A DNA stretch of 64,000 bases, from positions 124,001-188,000 of the forward strand of contig LJHR01000005.1 of assembly GCA_001296005.1 (NCBI GenBank). The letters run 5' to 3'. The translations under genes and the position numbers were made by a program. Shown here piece by piece: positions 32,913 through 40,553 of this stretch (position 1 is the first letter of the stretch; every line of letters begins with the position of its first letter). The notes beneath the pieces are model-generated. The model had not been told where the DNA came from, searched no databases, and saw nothing but the letters and a program-made list of their open reading frames with translations. The DNA comes from an alpha proteobacterium AAP38. GTDB lineage: Bacteria; Pseudomonadota; Alphaproteobacteria; Azospirillales; Azospirillaceae.

Positions 32913-33788
32913 TCACGTCTCAACCGATGCCAGAAAACCTTCCAGTTCCGCGAAATAGGCGTCCGGTTCCTCGTAAAAGGGCATATGGGAACTGTTCTCG
33001 AAGATGCGGATGCGACTGTCCGGCAGGGCCATATGCATGCGCAGCGAACAGGCGGGTGTCAGTTCATCATGCTTGCCGGCCAGGACAAGGCAGGGGACCT
33101 TGATGGCGCCCATGGCGGGCACGCGGTTCCAATCCTTCATATTGCCGGTATAGGTGAATTCATTGGGCCCCTGCATGGTGACATAGGGGCCCATGTTCCA
33201 GTCGGCCAGCGATGCCGTCAGCGGTTCCGGCCAGATGCGCAGACGGCAGACATGGCGGTGGTTCAGCAAGGTGACGGCCGCCTGATATTCCGGATGGTCC
33301 AGGGTCCCGGCGGCTTCATGCGCCACCATCATGGTCACCGTCTCCGACCCCAGGGCCAGACGCAGGCGGTTCAGTTCGCCCACCAGATGCGGGATGTCGC
33401 AGGCGCCGTCGGCGATGATGTAGGATCGCACGGCCTCGGGACATGTCAGGCAGTATTCGGTGCCAAGCCAGGTGCCCCAGGAATGGCCCAGGAAATCCAC
33501 CGGCCCCAGGTCAAGCGCGCGGCGGACCTGTTCGGCTTCATCCACATAGCGTTCCATGGTCCAGAGGCCGGGATCGGTGGGACGGTCGCTGGCGCCGCAG
33601 CCCAACTGATCCCAGCCCACAATGCGATAGCCCTTCTCCGCCAGCCGCAGATGCGGTTCACGCAAGTAGCGGTTGGGCAGGCCAGGGCCGCCATTGGCCA
33701 GGAACAGGGTCCGCTCACCCTCACCATGAATGTAAGCCACGACCTCGTGGCCTTCGCGCAGGGTGATGCGGCGTGTGATGGTCTGCAT
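32913..33788 (-). CDS. Alpha/beta hydrolase of the proline iminopeptidase (S33) family
   Basis: A 291-residue hydrolase. Family signs are LANGGPGLPNRYL, VGWDQLGCGASDRP and the nucleophile S103 in FLGHSWGTWLGTEY; the acid is D241 in AGKHDELTP and the base H268 in ENSSHMPFYEEP. S33 members cleave N-terminal proline or other small amides and esters. It starts five bases after the amidase stop, so the two are translated together and would both cut amide-type bonds of the cluster's substrate. A true proline iminopeptidase is about 310-320 residues with an aminopeptidase-specific glutamate that is not obvious here. Confidence 0.82.
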   Translation of the reverse strand: MQTITRRITLREGHEVVAYIHGEGERTLFLANGGPGLPNRYLREPHLRLAEKGYRIVGWDQLGCGASDRPTDPGLWTMERYVDEAEQVRRALDLGPVDFLGHSWGTWLGTEYCLTCPEAVRSYIIADGACDIPHLVGELNRLRLALGSETVTMMVAHEAAGTLDHPEYQAAVTLLNHRHVCRLRIWPEPLTASLADWNMGPYVTMQGPNEFTYTGNMKDWNRVPAMGAIKVPCLVLAGKHDELTPACSLRMHMALPDSRIRIFENSSHMPFYEEPDAYFAELEGFLASVET

Positions 33789-33793
33789 GGGTT

Positions 33794-34636
33794 TCAGGCT
33801 CCGATCCGGAACGGATTGTTGGTGACGGGGGAAGGGATGGCGGCACGGAAGGCAACGACCTGATCCAGGTCCAGGCTGGCCAACAGCACCCCCGGCTCGT
33901 CCCCCAGCCGGCCCAGAACCCGGCCCCAGGGGTCGATGATCAGGCTTTGCCCGTGCGAGCGGCGACCGGGGTAATTGTCGCCGCATTGCGCCGGGGCCAG
34001 CACGAAACAGCCGGTTTCGATGGCACGTGCGCGCAGCAGCACCTCCCAATGCAAGGGGCCTGTCATGGAACTGAAGGCGGCGGGCACGGTGATGATCTGG
34101 GCGCCCGTCTGGGCAAGCGTCCGGTGCAGATGCGGGAACCGCACATCATAGCAGATGGCCATGCCGATCCGGGCGCCATCCGGCCCATCCGCCACCACGG
34201 CCCGGTCGCCAGGGCGGTAGAAGTCGCTTTCGCGGAAGCGTGACCCGTCGGGCAGGTCCACATCGAACAGGTGGATCTTGTCATAGCGGGCGGTGATCGC
34301 ACCATCCGGGCCGATCAGGGCCGACCGGTTGGCCATGCGCCCATCCGCCAGCTTCACCGACACCGACCCCGCCAACAGCCAGACCGACAGTTCCCGCGCC
34401 AGATGCGACAGCAGGATCAGGGCCGGATGCTCCGCCTCCGGCAGCGCATAGTCGCGAAGGGCCACGAAGGAGGGGTTCAGATAATCGAACGCTTCGGCCA
34501 GACAGATCAGCGTCGCCCCACCCGCCGCCGCCTGACGGATCAGCGGCGTGATGGCGGCCAGATTATGCTGTGGGTCAGATGTCGCCGTGCTTTGCACACA
34601 GGCGACGGGCAGGGGGGGCATCGCAGGCTCCATCAT
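33794..34636 (-). CDS. Carbon-nitrogen hydrolase (nitrilase superfamily amidase)
   Basis: A 280-residue amidase with the complete Glu-Lys-Cys triad: E48 (LICLAEAF), K120 (YDKIHLFD) and C162 (AICYDVRFP). The LFDVDLPDG and WEVLLRARAIETGCFVLAPAQCG segments place it near Nit1/omega-amidase members that hydrolyse small amides such as deaminated glutathione or 2-oxo amides. A perfect 16-base palindrome lies 15 bases before the start, implying its own promoter within the cluster. In context it would release an amine (possibly ethanolamine) from an amide for EutBC. ATG 34636 or MPPLP at 34621 could be used. Confidence 0.87.
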   Translation of the reverse strand: MMEPAMPPLPVACVQSTATSDPQHNLAAITPLIRQAAAGGATLICLAEAFDYLNPSFVALRDYALPEAEHPALILLSHLARELSVWLLAGSVSVKLADGRMANRSALIGPDGAITARYDKIHLFDVDLPDGSRFRESDFYRPGDRAVVADGPDGARIGMAICYDVRFPHLHRTLAQTGAQIITVPAAFSSMTGPLHWEVLLRARAIETGCFVLAPAQCGDNYPGRRSHGQSLIIDPWGRVLGRLGDEPGVLLASLDLDQVVAFRAAIPSPVTNNPFRIGA

Positions 34637-34650
34637 GGCGGAAATCTATA

Positions 34651-34666
34651 TAGCCAAAATTGGCTA
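34651..34666. promoter_or_regulatory. Perfect 16-base palindromic operator before the amidase gene
   Basis: TAGCCAAAATTGGCTA is an exact 8+8 palindrome, 15 bases upstream of the amidase start and surrounded by AT-rich DNA. A 15/16 match (TAGCCAATTTTGGATA) occurs at 47459-47474 before the TonB receptor, and a ten-base half before the GntR gene. It is the expected size and symmetry for a GntR-family dimer; the GntR protein of this cluster is the likely binder. Confidence 0.7.
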
Positions 34667-34706
34667 CTATCTGTCGTGTGTCAACAGGCTTCGCTGTCGG
34701 GCGGCG

Positions 34707-36659
34707 TTATGGCGTCAGGGACAGGTGCAGGGTTCCACCCTCGTCGGCGGCGCGGGAACAGCAGGTGGTCATGCGGCCGGCGGCGTGGTCGTCTGGGGTC
34801 AGGATGCTGTCGCGGTGATCCACCGCGCCAGATCGCACAGTCACCACGCATTGCCCGCAAATGCCCCGGCGGCAGGAACGGGGGATGGCGATACCGTCGG
34901 CCAGCAGCCGATCCAGCAGGCTTTCACCGGCCCCAACCGCGATCGTCTTCCCATCCATAATGGCCGTAAAGGCAGGGCCGCTGGGTGTGGCGGGGGCGAA
35001 GGCTTCCCAATGTAGCCGGTTGGTTGACCAGCCCAAGCTGCGGGCCGTATCCAGTGCCGCCTGCATGAATGCATCGGGACCGCAGGTGTAAAGATGCGTG
35101 CAGGGTGCCTGTGCCGTTATCAGGGCGCGAAGATCGATGCGTCCATCCGTGGCGCTGTCATGCCAGCGCACGAAAGGGGCCAGGGGCGTGGTGGCAATGG
35201 CCCTGGCCAGGGGGCGGGCGGCGCGGTCGCGGGCGCAGACCAGCAGGATGAAGGGCCGCCCCGTTTCCCACAGCCTCCAGGCCATGGAGAGAAGCGGCGT
35301 GATGCCGATGCCGCCGGCCAGCAGCAGGACGGGACCGTTCCCGGATGCCAGCGGGAAATGGGCGCGCGGCAGGCCCAGGCGCAGGTGTGACCCCACGGCC
35401 AGATGGGCGTGAATCCAGGCCGAGCCGCCGGCGGACACATCCGACAGGCGCACCGCGATCTGCCAGGAACGGTGCCGTCCGGGCCGTCCACACAGGCTAT
35501 ATTGCCGAACCAGCCCGTTCGGCAGATGCACATCCACATGGTCCCCGGCGCCAAAACGCGGCAGGGGCAGGCCGAACCGGTGGCGCAGGGTGATGTGCAG
35601 CACGCCGGTGCCGTCGCGCGACAGGGCCGCAACCCGCATCGGCAGCGTTGCCGGCCCCCGCCGCCGTGACCAGAGATAGAGGCCTGTCGCCAGGAAACCC
35701 GGCAGGGACAGGCCGGTCAGCAGCATCAGGGCTGTGCCCGCGGGACCCAGAAGGCTGCCCGTATGCAGCGGATAGAACAGGTCCATGAACCGGTCCGCCG
35801 CTGCCCGTTCCGCCGCGCGGCGGGTACCCAGCAGGATGCCGGTATAGCCATCGAACCAGAATTGTTCATAATCCGGGCTGTCGGCCCGGCCCAGCATGAC
35901 CATCACCACCCGCCCGTGCCCGCCGGGCAGGCGGATGCTGCTGGGCGTCGCCCCCTTCGCCCGGTCGATGATGCTGGATAGCGGCAGCAAGGGCGTGTCC
36001 GGACGCACTGGGACCTGTGGCGACGGGCGCGGTGTGACGGGCAGTGCTGCCGTCACGGTCGGGTTCCAGGCCATGCCGATGCCGGTCAGGGCCAGGAGCG
36101 CCAGGACGGGCACTAGATACAGGCCGGCGGCGCGGTGCAGGTCGCGCCAGCGGCGTAAGGGGGCAGCGGGCCAACCGGGGCGGAACAGCGCCTGCCACCC
36201 GTCCCGACGGGCCGTGCACGCCAGCAGCCAGAAACCCGTCAGGCACAGCGCCAACAGCGCCACGCCGATCCAGCCCACCACCTGCTGTCCCGTCGTGCCG
36301 GCGGCCAGCCGGTAATGGAATTGAAACAGCCATTCCATGGGCCAATCACCCAGCGGCGCCAGACGCAGCACCCGCCCGCCGCCCGCCGTCGCCATGAAGG
36401 CCTCTCCCGCGCAGGTGAGGTGGAAGAACAGCGGATCGGTGGCAAGGTCGGGCAGGTCGATGCGGTTGATGGTGCAGCCGCTGGCCCGTATGGCATCGAC
36501 ATTGGCGTCCAGCGCGGGGGGCGATGGTGTAAAGGCGGCGGGGTGCAGCAGGTGATTAAGGGGCTGCCGGAACAGCAGCAGCACACCGCCCAGCCCCTGC
36601 ACGGCAATGAACAGCCCTAGGAACAGCCCGGCCCAGCGGTGCCAGCGCTGCACGGTCAC
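34707..36659 (-). CDS. PepSY membrane domain fused to FAD/NAD reductase and 2Fe-2S ferredoxin
   Basis: A 650-residue fusion. The first 345 residues are a PepSY_TM protein with about four helices and histidines flanking them (QRWHRWAGLF, FHLTCAGE, LQFHYRL-like, LYPLHTGSLLG). Residues from about 350 are a phthalate-dioxygenase-reductase module: flavin site RQYSLCG, GGIGITPLLSMAW and YTCGPDAF for NAD, and a C-terminal plant-type ferredoxin with CRRGICGQC and a fourth Cys in MTTCCS. Electrons would pass from NADH via flavin and FeS to membrane hemes or periplasmic ferric iron. It starts with GTG, overlapping the RraA-like gene's TGA by four bases. No oxygenase partner exists here, which favours ferric reductase over VanB-type service. 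Confidence 0.83.
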   Translation of the reverse strand: MTVQRWHRWAGLFLGLFIAVQGLGGVLLLFRQPLNHLLHPAAFTPSPPALDANVDAIRASGCTINRIDLPDLATDPLFFHLTCAGEAFMATAGGGRVLRLAPLGDWPMEWLFQFHYRLAAGTTGQQVVGWIGVALLALCLTGFWLLACTARRDGWQALFRPGWPAAPLRRWRDLHRAAGLYLVPVLALLALTGIGMAWNPTVTAALPVTPRPSPQVPVRPDTPLLPLSSIIDRAKGATPSSIRLPGGHGRVVMVMLGRADSPDYEQFWFDGYTGILLGTRRAAERAAADRFMDLFYPLHTGSLLGPAGTALMLLTGLSLPGFLATGLYLWSRRRGPATLPMRVAALSRDGTGVLHITLRHRFGLPLPRFGAGDHVDVHLPNGLVRQYSLCGRPGRHRSWQIAVRLSDVSAGGSAWIHAHLAVGSHLRLGLPRAHFPLASGNGPVLLLAGGIGITPLLSMAWRLWETGRPFILLVCARDRAARPLARAIATTPLAPFVRWHDSATDGRIDLRALITAQAPCTHLYTCGPDAFMQAALDTARSLGWSTNRLHWEAFAPATPSGPAFTAIMDGKTIAVGAGESLLDRLLADGIAIPRSCRRGICGQCVVTVRSGAVDHRDSILTPDDHAAGRMTTCCSRAADEGGTLHLSLTP

Positions 36660-37321
36660 GCCGCACCTGCGCGCCGAATAAGGTCGGAAGCGCCCGAGAT
36701 ATCGGCCAGCCTCTCACCCGCCGCCAGCCGGGCCAGCACCAGACGTTCGCGTTCCTGAAGGCCGATGGCGCGGTCGGCGGCGGCCTCCGCCGCGTCCGGG
36801 GGCAGAACGATGGCCCCGCTGTCATCGGCCAGGATCAGGTCGCCGGGATTGATCGCCACCCCGCCCACGCTGACGGGCACATTCATGGCGCTGTCCAGGG
36901 GCAGGAATTTCGTGGTCAGGGCCGATGGCCCCCGGCACCATACGGGCAGCCCCGCCTTCACGATTTCCCCGAAATCGGTGGCGGGGCCGTCGATGATGAC
37001 CCCGGCGATGCAGGCCAGCCGCGCGGCATTCGTCGTCACCCCGCCCCAGCAGGCATGGCGCGTGTCGCCGCAGCGGTCGATGACCAGCACGTCGCCGGGC
37101 CGCGCGCTGCTGACGGCATGGTGCAGCAGGGTGCTGTCAGGCCCCGCGATCCGTACCGTCACCGCCGGCCCCGCGATGCGCGCCCAGGGCAGGACCAGAC
37201 GTATGGCGGGATCGATGAAGCCGTCATGGCGGAAATGGCCCACCGTCGCCGTCTCCACCTGCAACAGCTTGTCCAGAAGCGGGCCGGGCGGGATCGGCGG
37301 CATGGGATTGATGGTGAACAT
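36656..37321 (-). CDS. RraA-like/4-hydroxy-4-methyl-2-oxoglutarate aldolase family protein
   Basis: A protein of about 221 residues of the RraA-like fold, whose enzymes cleave 4-hydroxy-4-methyl-2-oxoglutarate or decarboxylate oxaloacetate with a divalent metal. The substrate site GDVLVIDRCGDTRHACWGG (G-X20-R-D-type region with R in place for carboxylate binding), GVIIDGPATDFGEI and GDLILADDSGAIVLP are visible. The ATG at 37321 lies inside the end of eutC, giving an out-of-frame overlap of 98 bases; MPPIPPG at 37303 would shorten this only slightly. In the cluster it could split a branched oxo-acid released from the substrate. Confidence 0.8.
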   Translation of the reverse strand: MFTINPMPPIPPGPLLDKLLQVETATVGHFRHDGFIDPAIRLVLPWARIAGPAVTVRIAGPDSTLLHHAVSSARPGDVLVIDRCGDTRHACWGGVTTNAARLACIAGVIIDGPATDFGEIVKAGLPVWCRGPSALTTKFLPLDSAMNVPVSVGGVAINPGDLILADDSGAIVLPPDAAEAAADRAIGLQERERLVLARLAAGERLADISGASDLIRRAGAA

Positions 37322-38051
37322 GGGGTCTGTCCCTGGTTGGTGCGGCATCCTTCAACGCGATGCCGGTGGCCCCGATCCGCCGTCCCTCCGTCAGCAGCCA
37401 GGCCAGCTTTTCCCCGGCCTGGGCGATGGAAAGCCCGTGCGGCGGGCGGATGTTGGAAACACAATTGCGTTCGCTGTCCATTCGTCCGGGGCGCGGATCG
37501 ATCGTCAGATAGGCGCCCAGGCTGTCTGCTGCCGACAGGCCGGGCCGTTCCCCGATCAGCATCAGGGCGAAGCGGGCGCCCATGCTGGCGGCGATGGCAT
37601 CGCCCAGCGCCACGCGGGCCTGATGCGCCAACACCAGCGGGGCCAGGGACCAGCCCGGCAACCGCTGGCGCAGGTCCAGCGCCAGGGCGGCACCATGGGC
37701 CTGGGCCGCGCGGGCCGACAGCCCGTCGCCGATAATGATGGACAGGTCGAACGGCCCCGCCGGCAACCCGTCCGCCGCCGCCAGTTCGCGGCCCAGGTCG
37801 GGGCGGCGCAGATAGGTGGCGCGGTCGGGCGCCTGGCTGCGGACCGCTATCACCGGCCAGTCGCTGGCCTGTGCCGTCACGCCATCTACGTCCAGCGGCG
37901 TCCAGACGGCATCGCGGGCGCGGGCATGGCCCAGGTCGAAATCCAGGCAGGCGCGGGTGGGCATGGCATGGCCGGCCCGGCCCAGGCCGATACGGGCCTG
38001 GGTCGCGGCCCGCAGCCGGGCCAGCGGATCGTCGGCTGGCGGCTGGCTCAT
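37224..38051 (-). CDS. eutC: Ethanolamine ammonia-lyase, small subunit
   Basis: A 275-residue EutC, the cobalamin-binding partner of EutB; together they convert ethanolamine to acetaldehyde and ammonia with adenosylcobalamin. Visible family signs are ARIGLGRAGHAMPTRACLDFDLGHARARDAV, SDWPVIAVRSQAPDRATYLRRPDLGR, IIGDGLSARAAQ and MLIGERPGLSAADSLGAYLTIDPRPG, then SERNCVSNIRPPHGL. Family proteins end soon after the ALKD motif, whereas here about 32 more residues of Pro/His-rich sequence (DRPHVHHQSH...) read through the start of the RraA-like gene. That tail may be real, or mark a frame slip. The ATG overlaps eutB's TGA by four bases. Confidence 0.9.
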   Translation of the reverse strand: MSQPPADDPLARLRAATQARIGLGRAGHAMPTRACLDFDLGHARARDAVWTPLDVDGVTAQASDWPVIAVRSQAPDRATYLRRPDLGRELAAADGLPAGPFDLSIIIGDGLSARAAQAHGAALALDLRQRLPGWSLAPLVLAHQARVALGDAIAASMGARFALMLIGERPGLSAADSLGAYLTIDPRPGRMDSERNCVSNIRPPHGLSIAQAGEKLAWLLTEGRRIGATGIALKDAAPTRDRPHVHHQSHAADPARPASGQAVAGGDGDGGPFPP

Positions 38052-39445
38052 GGCGTCGTGAACCTCTGATCGGCGATGGCGCGGGCCAGTGGCAGGGTGG
38101 CGATCTCACGCGGGGCCACGCGGCCACGCGTGTCCAGCATGCACATGCTTTCCAGCCAGGCCTCAAACTCAGGAGCCGGACGCACGCCCAGCACGTCGCG
38201 TACATAAAGCGCGTCGTGGAAGGATGTGCTTTGATAGTTCAGCATGATGTCATCGGCACCCGGTACGCCCATGACGAAGGAGACACCGGCCACGCCCAGC
38301 AGGGTCAGCAGGTTATCCATGTCGTTCTGGTCGGCCTCTGCATGGTTGGTGTAGCAGACATCCACCCCCATCGGCAGGCCCAGCAGCTTGCCCGTGCAAT
38401 GATCCTCCAGCCCCGCCCGGATGATCTGCCGCCCGTCATACAGATATTCAGGTCCGATGAAGCCGACGACGCTGTTGACCAGCAGGGGGCGGAAGGCCCG
38501 CGCCACCGCCTGCGCCCGAACCTCCAGCGTCTGCTGGTCCACGCCGTGATGGGCGCCGGCGGACAGGGCACTGCCCTGGCCGGTTTCGAAATACATCACG
38601 TCATTGCCGATGCTGCCGCGTTTCAGCGACAGGGCGGCTTCCTGCGCCTCTGCCAGCAGGGCAAGGTCGATGCCGAAGCCGCGATTGGCCCCCTGCGTGC
38701 CCGCCACCGACTGGAACACCAGATCGACGGGGGCGCCGCGTTCGATGGCCTGCAAACTGTTGGTGACATGGGTCAGCACGCAGCTTTGCGTGGGAATGGC
38801 GTAGCGCAGGCGCAGATCATCGATCAGGCGCAGCAGGGCGATGGCGCCCTCCACATTGTCGGTGGCGGGATTGATGCCGATGACGGCATCCCCGCAGCCA
38901 TGCAGCAACCCGTCCAGTATGGAGGCGGCGATGCCCGCCGGATCGTCGGTCGGGTGGTTGGGCTGTAACCGGACCGCCAGCCGCCCGCGCAGTCCGATGG
39001 AACTGCGGAAGCGCCGGACCACCCGGCATTTGCGCGCCACGGCGATCAGATCCTGATTGCGCATCAGCTTTGATACCGCAGCCACCATCTCCGCCGTCAG
39101 GCCGGGCGACAGGGCCGTCAGGTCGCGCGCCCGTACCCGGTCATCCAGCAGCCAGTCGCGAAATTCCCCCACGGTCAGGCTCGCCACGGGGGCGAAGGCG
39201 GCCTGATCATGGCTATCGATGATCAGGCGCGTGACCTCATCCTCCTCATACGGCACAACGGTTTCGGTCAGGAAGGTCTTCAGCGGCAGGTCGGCCAGGA
39301 TGTGGCGGGCGGCCACCCGTGCCTCGGCACTTTCCGCCGCGATGCCGGCCAGTTCATCCCCCGACCGCAGGGGCGTGGCCGCCGCCAGCAGCGATTTCAG
39401 GTCGGGGAAGCGGTGGCGGGTGCCCGCCAGGTCGATCCGGTACAT
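38048..39445 (-). CDS. eutB: Ethanolamine ammonia-lyase, large subunit
   Basis: A 465-residue EutB, the catalytic TIM-barrel subunit (E. coli EutB is 453). Strongly conserved family stretches are visible: AARHILADLPLKTFL, RLQPNHPTDDPAGIAASILDG, GDAVIGINPATDNV, PTQSCVLTHVTN, QSVAGTQGANRGFGI, MYFETGQGSALSAGAHHGVDQQT and CYTNHAEADQNDMDNLL, covering the amine and carboxy-side substrate contacts. No eutA reactivase, eutT, aldehyde dehydrogenase, or microcompartment shell gene is in the window, so the acetaldehyde must be oxidised by enzymes elsewhere. Start 39445 (MYRIDLAG) is 19 bases after the ATPase stop. Confidence 0.95.
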   Translation of the reverse strand: MYRIDLAGTRHRFPDLKSLLAAATPLRSGDELAGIAAESAEARVAARHILADLPLKTFLTETVVPYEEDEVTRLIIDSHDQAAFAPVASLTVGEFRDWLLDDRVRARDLTALSPGLTAEMVAAVSKLMRNQDLIAVARKCRVVRRFRSSIGLRGRLAVRLQPNHPTDDPAGIAASILDGLLHGCGDAVIGINPATDNVEGAIALLRLIDDLRLRYAIPTQSCVLTHVTNSLQAIERGAPVDLVFQSVAGTQGANRGFGIDLALLAEAQEAALSLKRGSIGNDVMYFETGQGSALSAGAHHGVDQQTLEVRAQAVARAFRPLLVNSVVGFIGPEYLYDGRQIIRAGLEDHCTGKLLGLPMGVDVCYTNHAEADQNDMDNLLTLLGVAGVSFVMGVPGADDIMLNYQSTSFHDALYVRDVLGVRPAPEFEAWLESMCMLDTRGRVAPREIATLPLARAIADQRFTTP

Positions 39446-39464
39446 ATCCGCCCCTCCCGATCCG

Positions 39465-40553
39465 TCAGGCCCTGACCAGCAGCGTGTCGTCGACGGCGAA
39501 GCACAGCCAGGCCGTATCGCCCTCCACCCGCGTCTCCGTCTCCGCCATCACAACCATGCCATGGCCGCAATCCAGCGTGTAGAGCAGGCGTGCCCCCAGA
39601 TACGCCCGTTCAAGGATGCGCCCTGCCAGGATATTGACATCCGGACCCGGCAGGGGCGGTTCTGCCGACAGCTTGACATGTTCGGGACGCACCGTCAGCA
39701 GGCTGCCGGCAGGCGGGGCGGAGTTGTCGGGCCACAGGGCCGTCAGCACATCCCCACCCGCCAGCTTCACCCGGCAGGTGCCGGTGATGGCGTTGCGATC
39801 CACCACATCACCGGGCAGGAAATTGCTTGCGCCCACGAAATCGGCCACGAAGGCGTTGGCCGGGCGGCGGTAGATTTCCTCAGGGCTACCCAGTTGCGAC
39901 ACGCGCCCCTTCTCCATCACCACGATCCGGTCGGACAGGGCCAGTGCTTCGGACTGGTCATGGGTGACGTACAGTGTGGTCAGGCCCAGCTGGCGCTGCA
40001 ACTGTTTCAGCCAGGATCGTGCCTTGATGCGCAGCTTGGCATCCAGGTTCGACAAGGGTTCGTCCAGCAGCAGCAGGGAGGGGCGGAAGACCAGGGTGCG
40101 GGCCAGGGCCACGCGCTGCTGCTGCCCGCCCGATAATTCGTGCGGGTAGCGGTCGATATAGGCGCCCATCTCCACCAGGGCCAGCGCCTCCTCGATCCGC
40201 GCATCCTGCTCCTTCTTTCCAACCTTGCGCAGGCGCAGGGGGAAGGCCAGGTTCTGGCGCACATTCATGTGCGGCCATAGGGCGTAGGATTGGAAGACCA
40301 GACCCAGATTGCGCTTTTCCGGCGGCAGTTCAAGGCCGCTGGCCCCATTGTAGAAATCCCGCCCACCCACCGTGATGCGCCCGCCCGATGGGCTGTCCAG
40401 CCCGGCGATGGCGAACAGGGTCGTGGACTTGCCGCAGCCCGATGGCCCCAGCAGGGTCAGGAATTCCCCGTCGGGAACATGCAGGCTGACCTCGTGCAGG
40501 GCCTGCACCGGGCCGTAATGCTTGTTCAGACGATCGACGACAACCTCAGACAT
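39465..40553 (-). CDS. ABC transporter ATPase, iron(III)/polyamine (FbpC/PotA) type
   Basis: A 362-residue nucleotide-binding subunit. Walker A is LLGPSGCGKST (about 34-44), Q-loop LVFQSYALWPHM, signature HELSGGQQQRVALA, Walker B LLLLDEPLSNLDAK and H-loop THDQSEAL. Residues from about 240 form a TOBE domain (SNFLPGDVV, LTVRPEHVKL, YLGARLLY), typical of the Fbp/Pot/CysA group. Its ATG overlaps the permease gene by eight bases. The transporter lies between TonB/aldolase genes and eutBC, so it presumably imports a product of outer-membrane uptake, either Fe(III) or an organic amine. Confidence 0.9.
   Translation of the reverse strand: MSEVVVDRLNKHYGPVQALHEVSLHVPDGEFLTLLGPSGCGKSTTLFAIAGLDSPSGGRITVGGRDFYNGASGLELPPEKRNLGLVFQSYALWPHMNVRQNLAFPLRLRKVGKKEQDARIEEALALVEMGAYIDRYPHELSGGQQQRVALARTLVFRPSLLLLDEPLSNLDAKLRIKARSWLKQLQRQLGLTTLYVTHDQSEALALSDRIVVMEKGRVSQLGSPEEIYRRPANAFVADFVGASNFLPGDVVDRNAITGTCRVKLAGGDVLTALWPDNSAPPAGSLLTVRPEHVKLSAEPPLPGPDVNILAGRILERAYLGARLLYTLDCGHGMVVMAETETRVEGDTAWLCFAVDDTLLVRA

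Noticed and set aside
34707-36659. VanB-type vanillate demethylase reductase
   Set aside because: The reductase half resembles VanB, but the protein is fused to PepSY_TM and no VanA oxygenase is in the window.
38048-39445. Ethanolamine microcompartment locus
   Set aside because: Only EutB and EutC are present; no shell, eutA, eutE or eutJ genes are seen on either side.
39446-39464. Cobalamin riboswitch before eutB
   Set aside because: The gap is only 19 bases, and the TonB and other cluster leaders show no long structured region with a B12-box.
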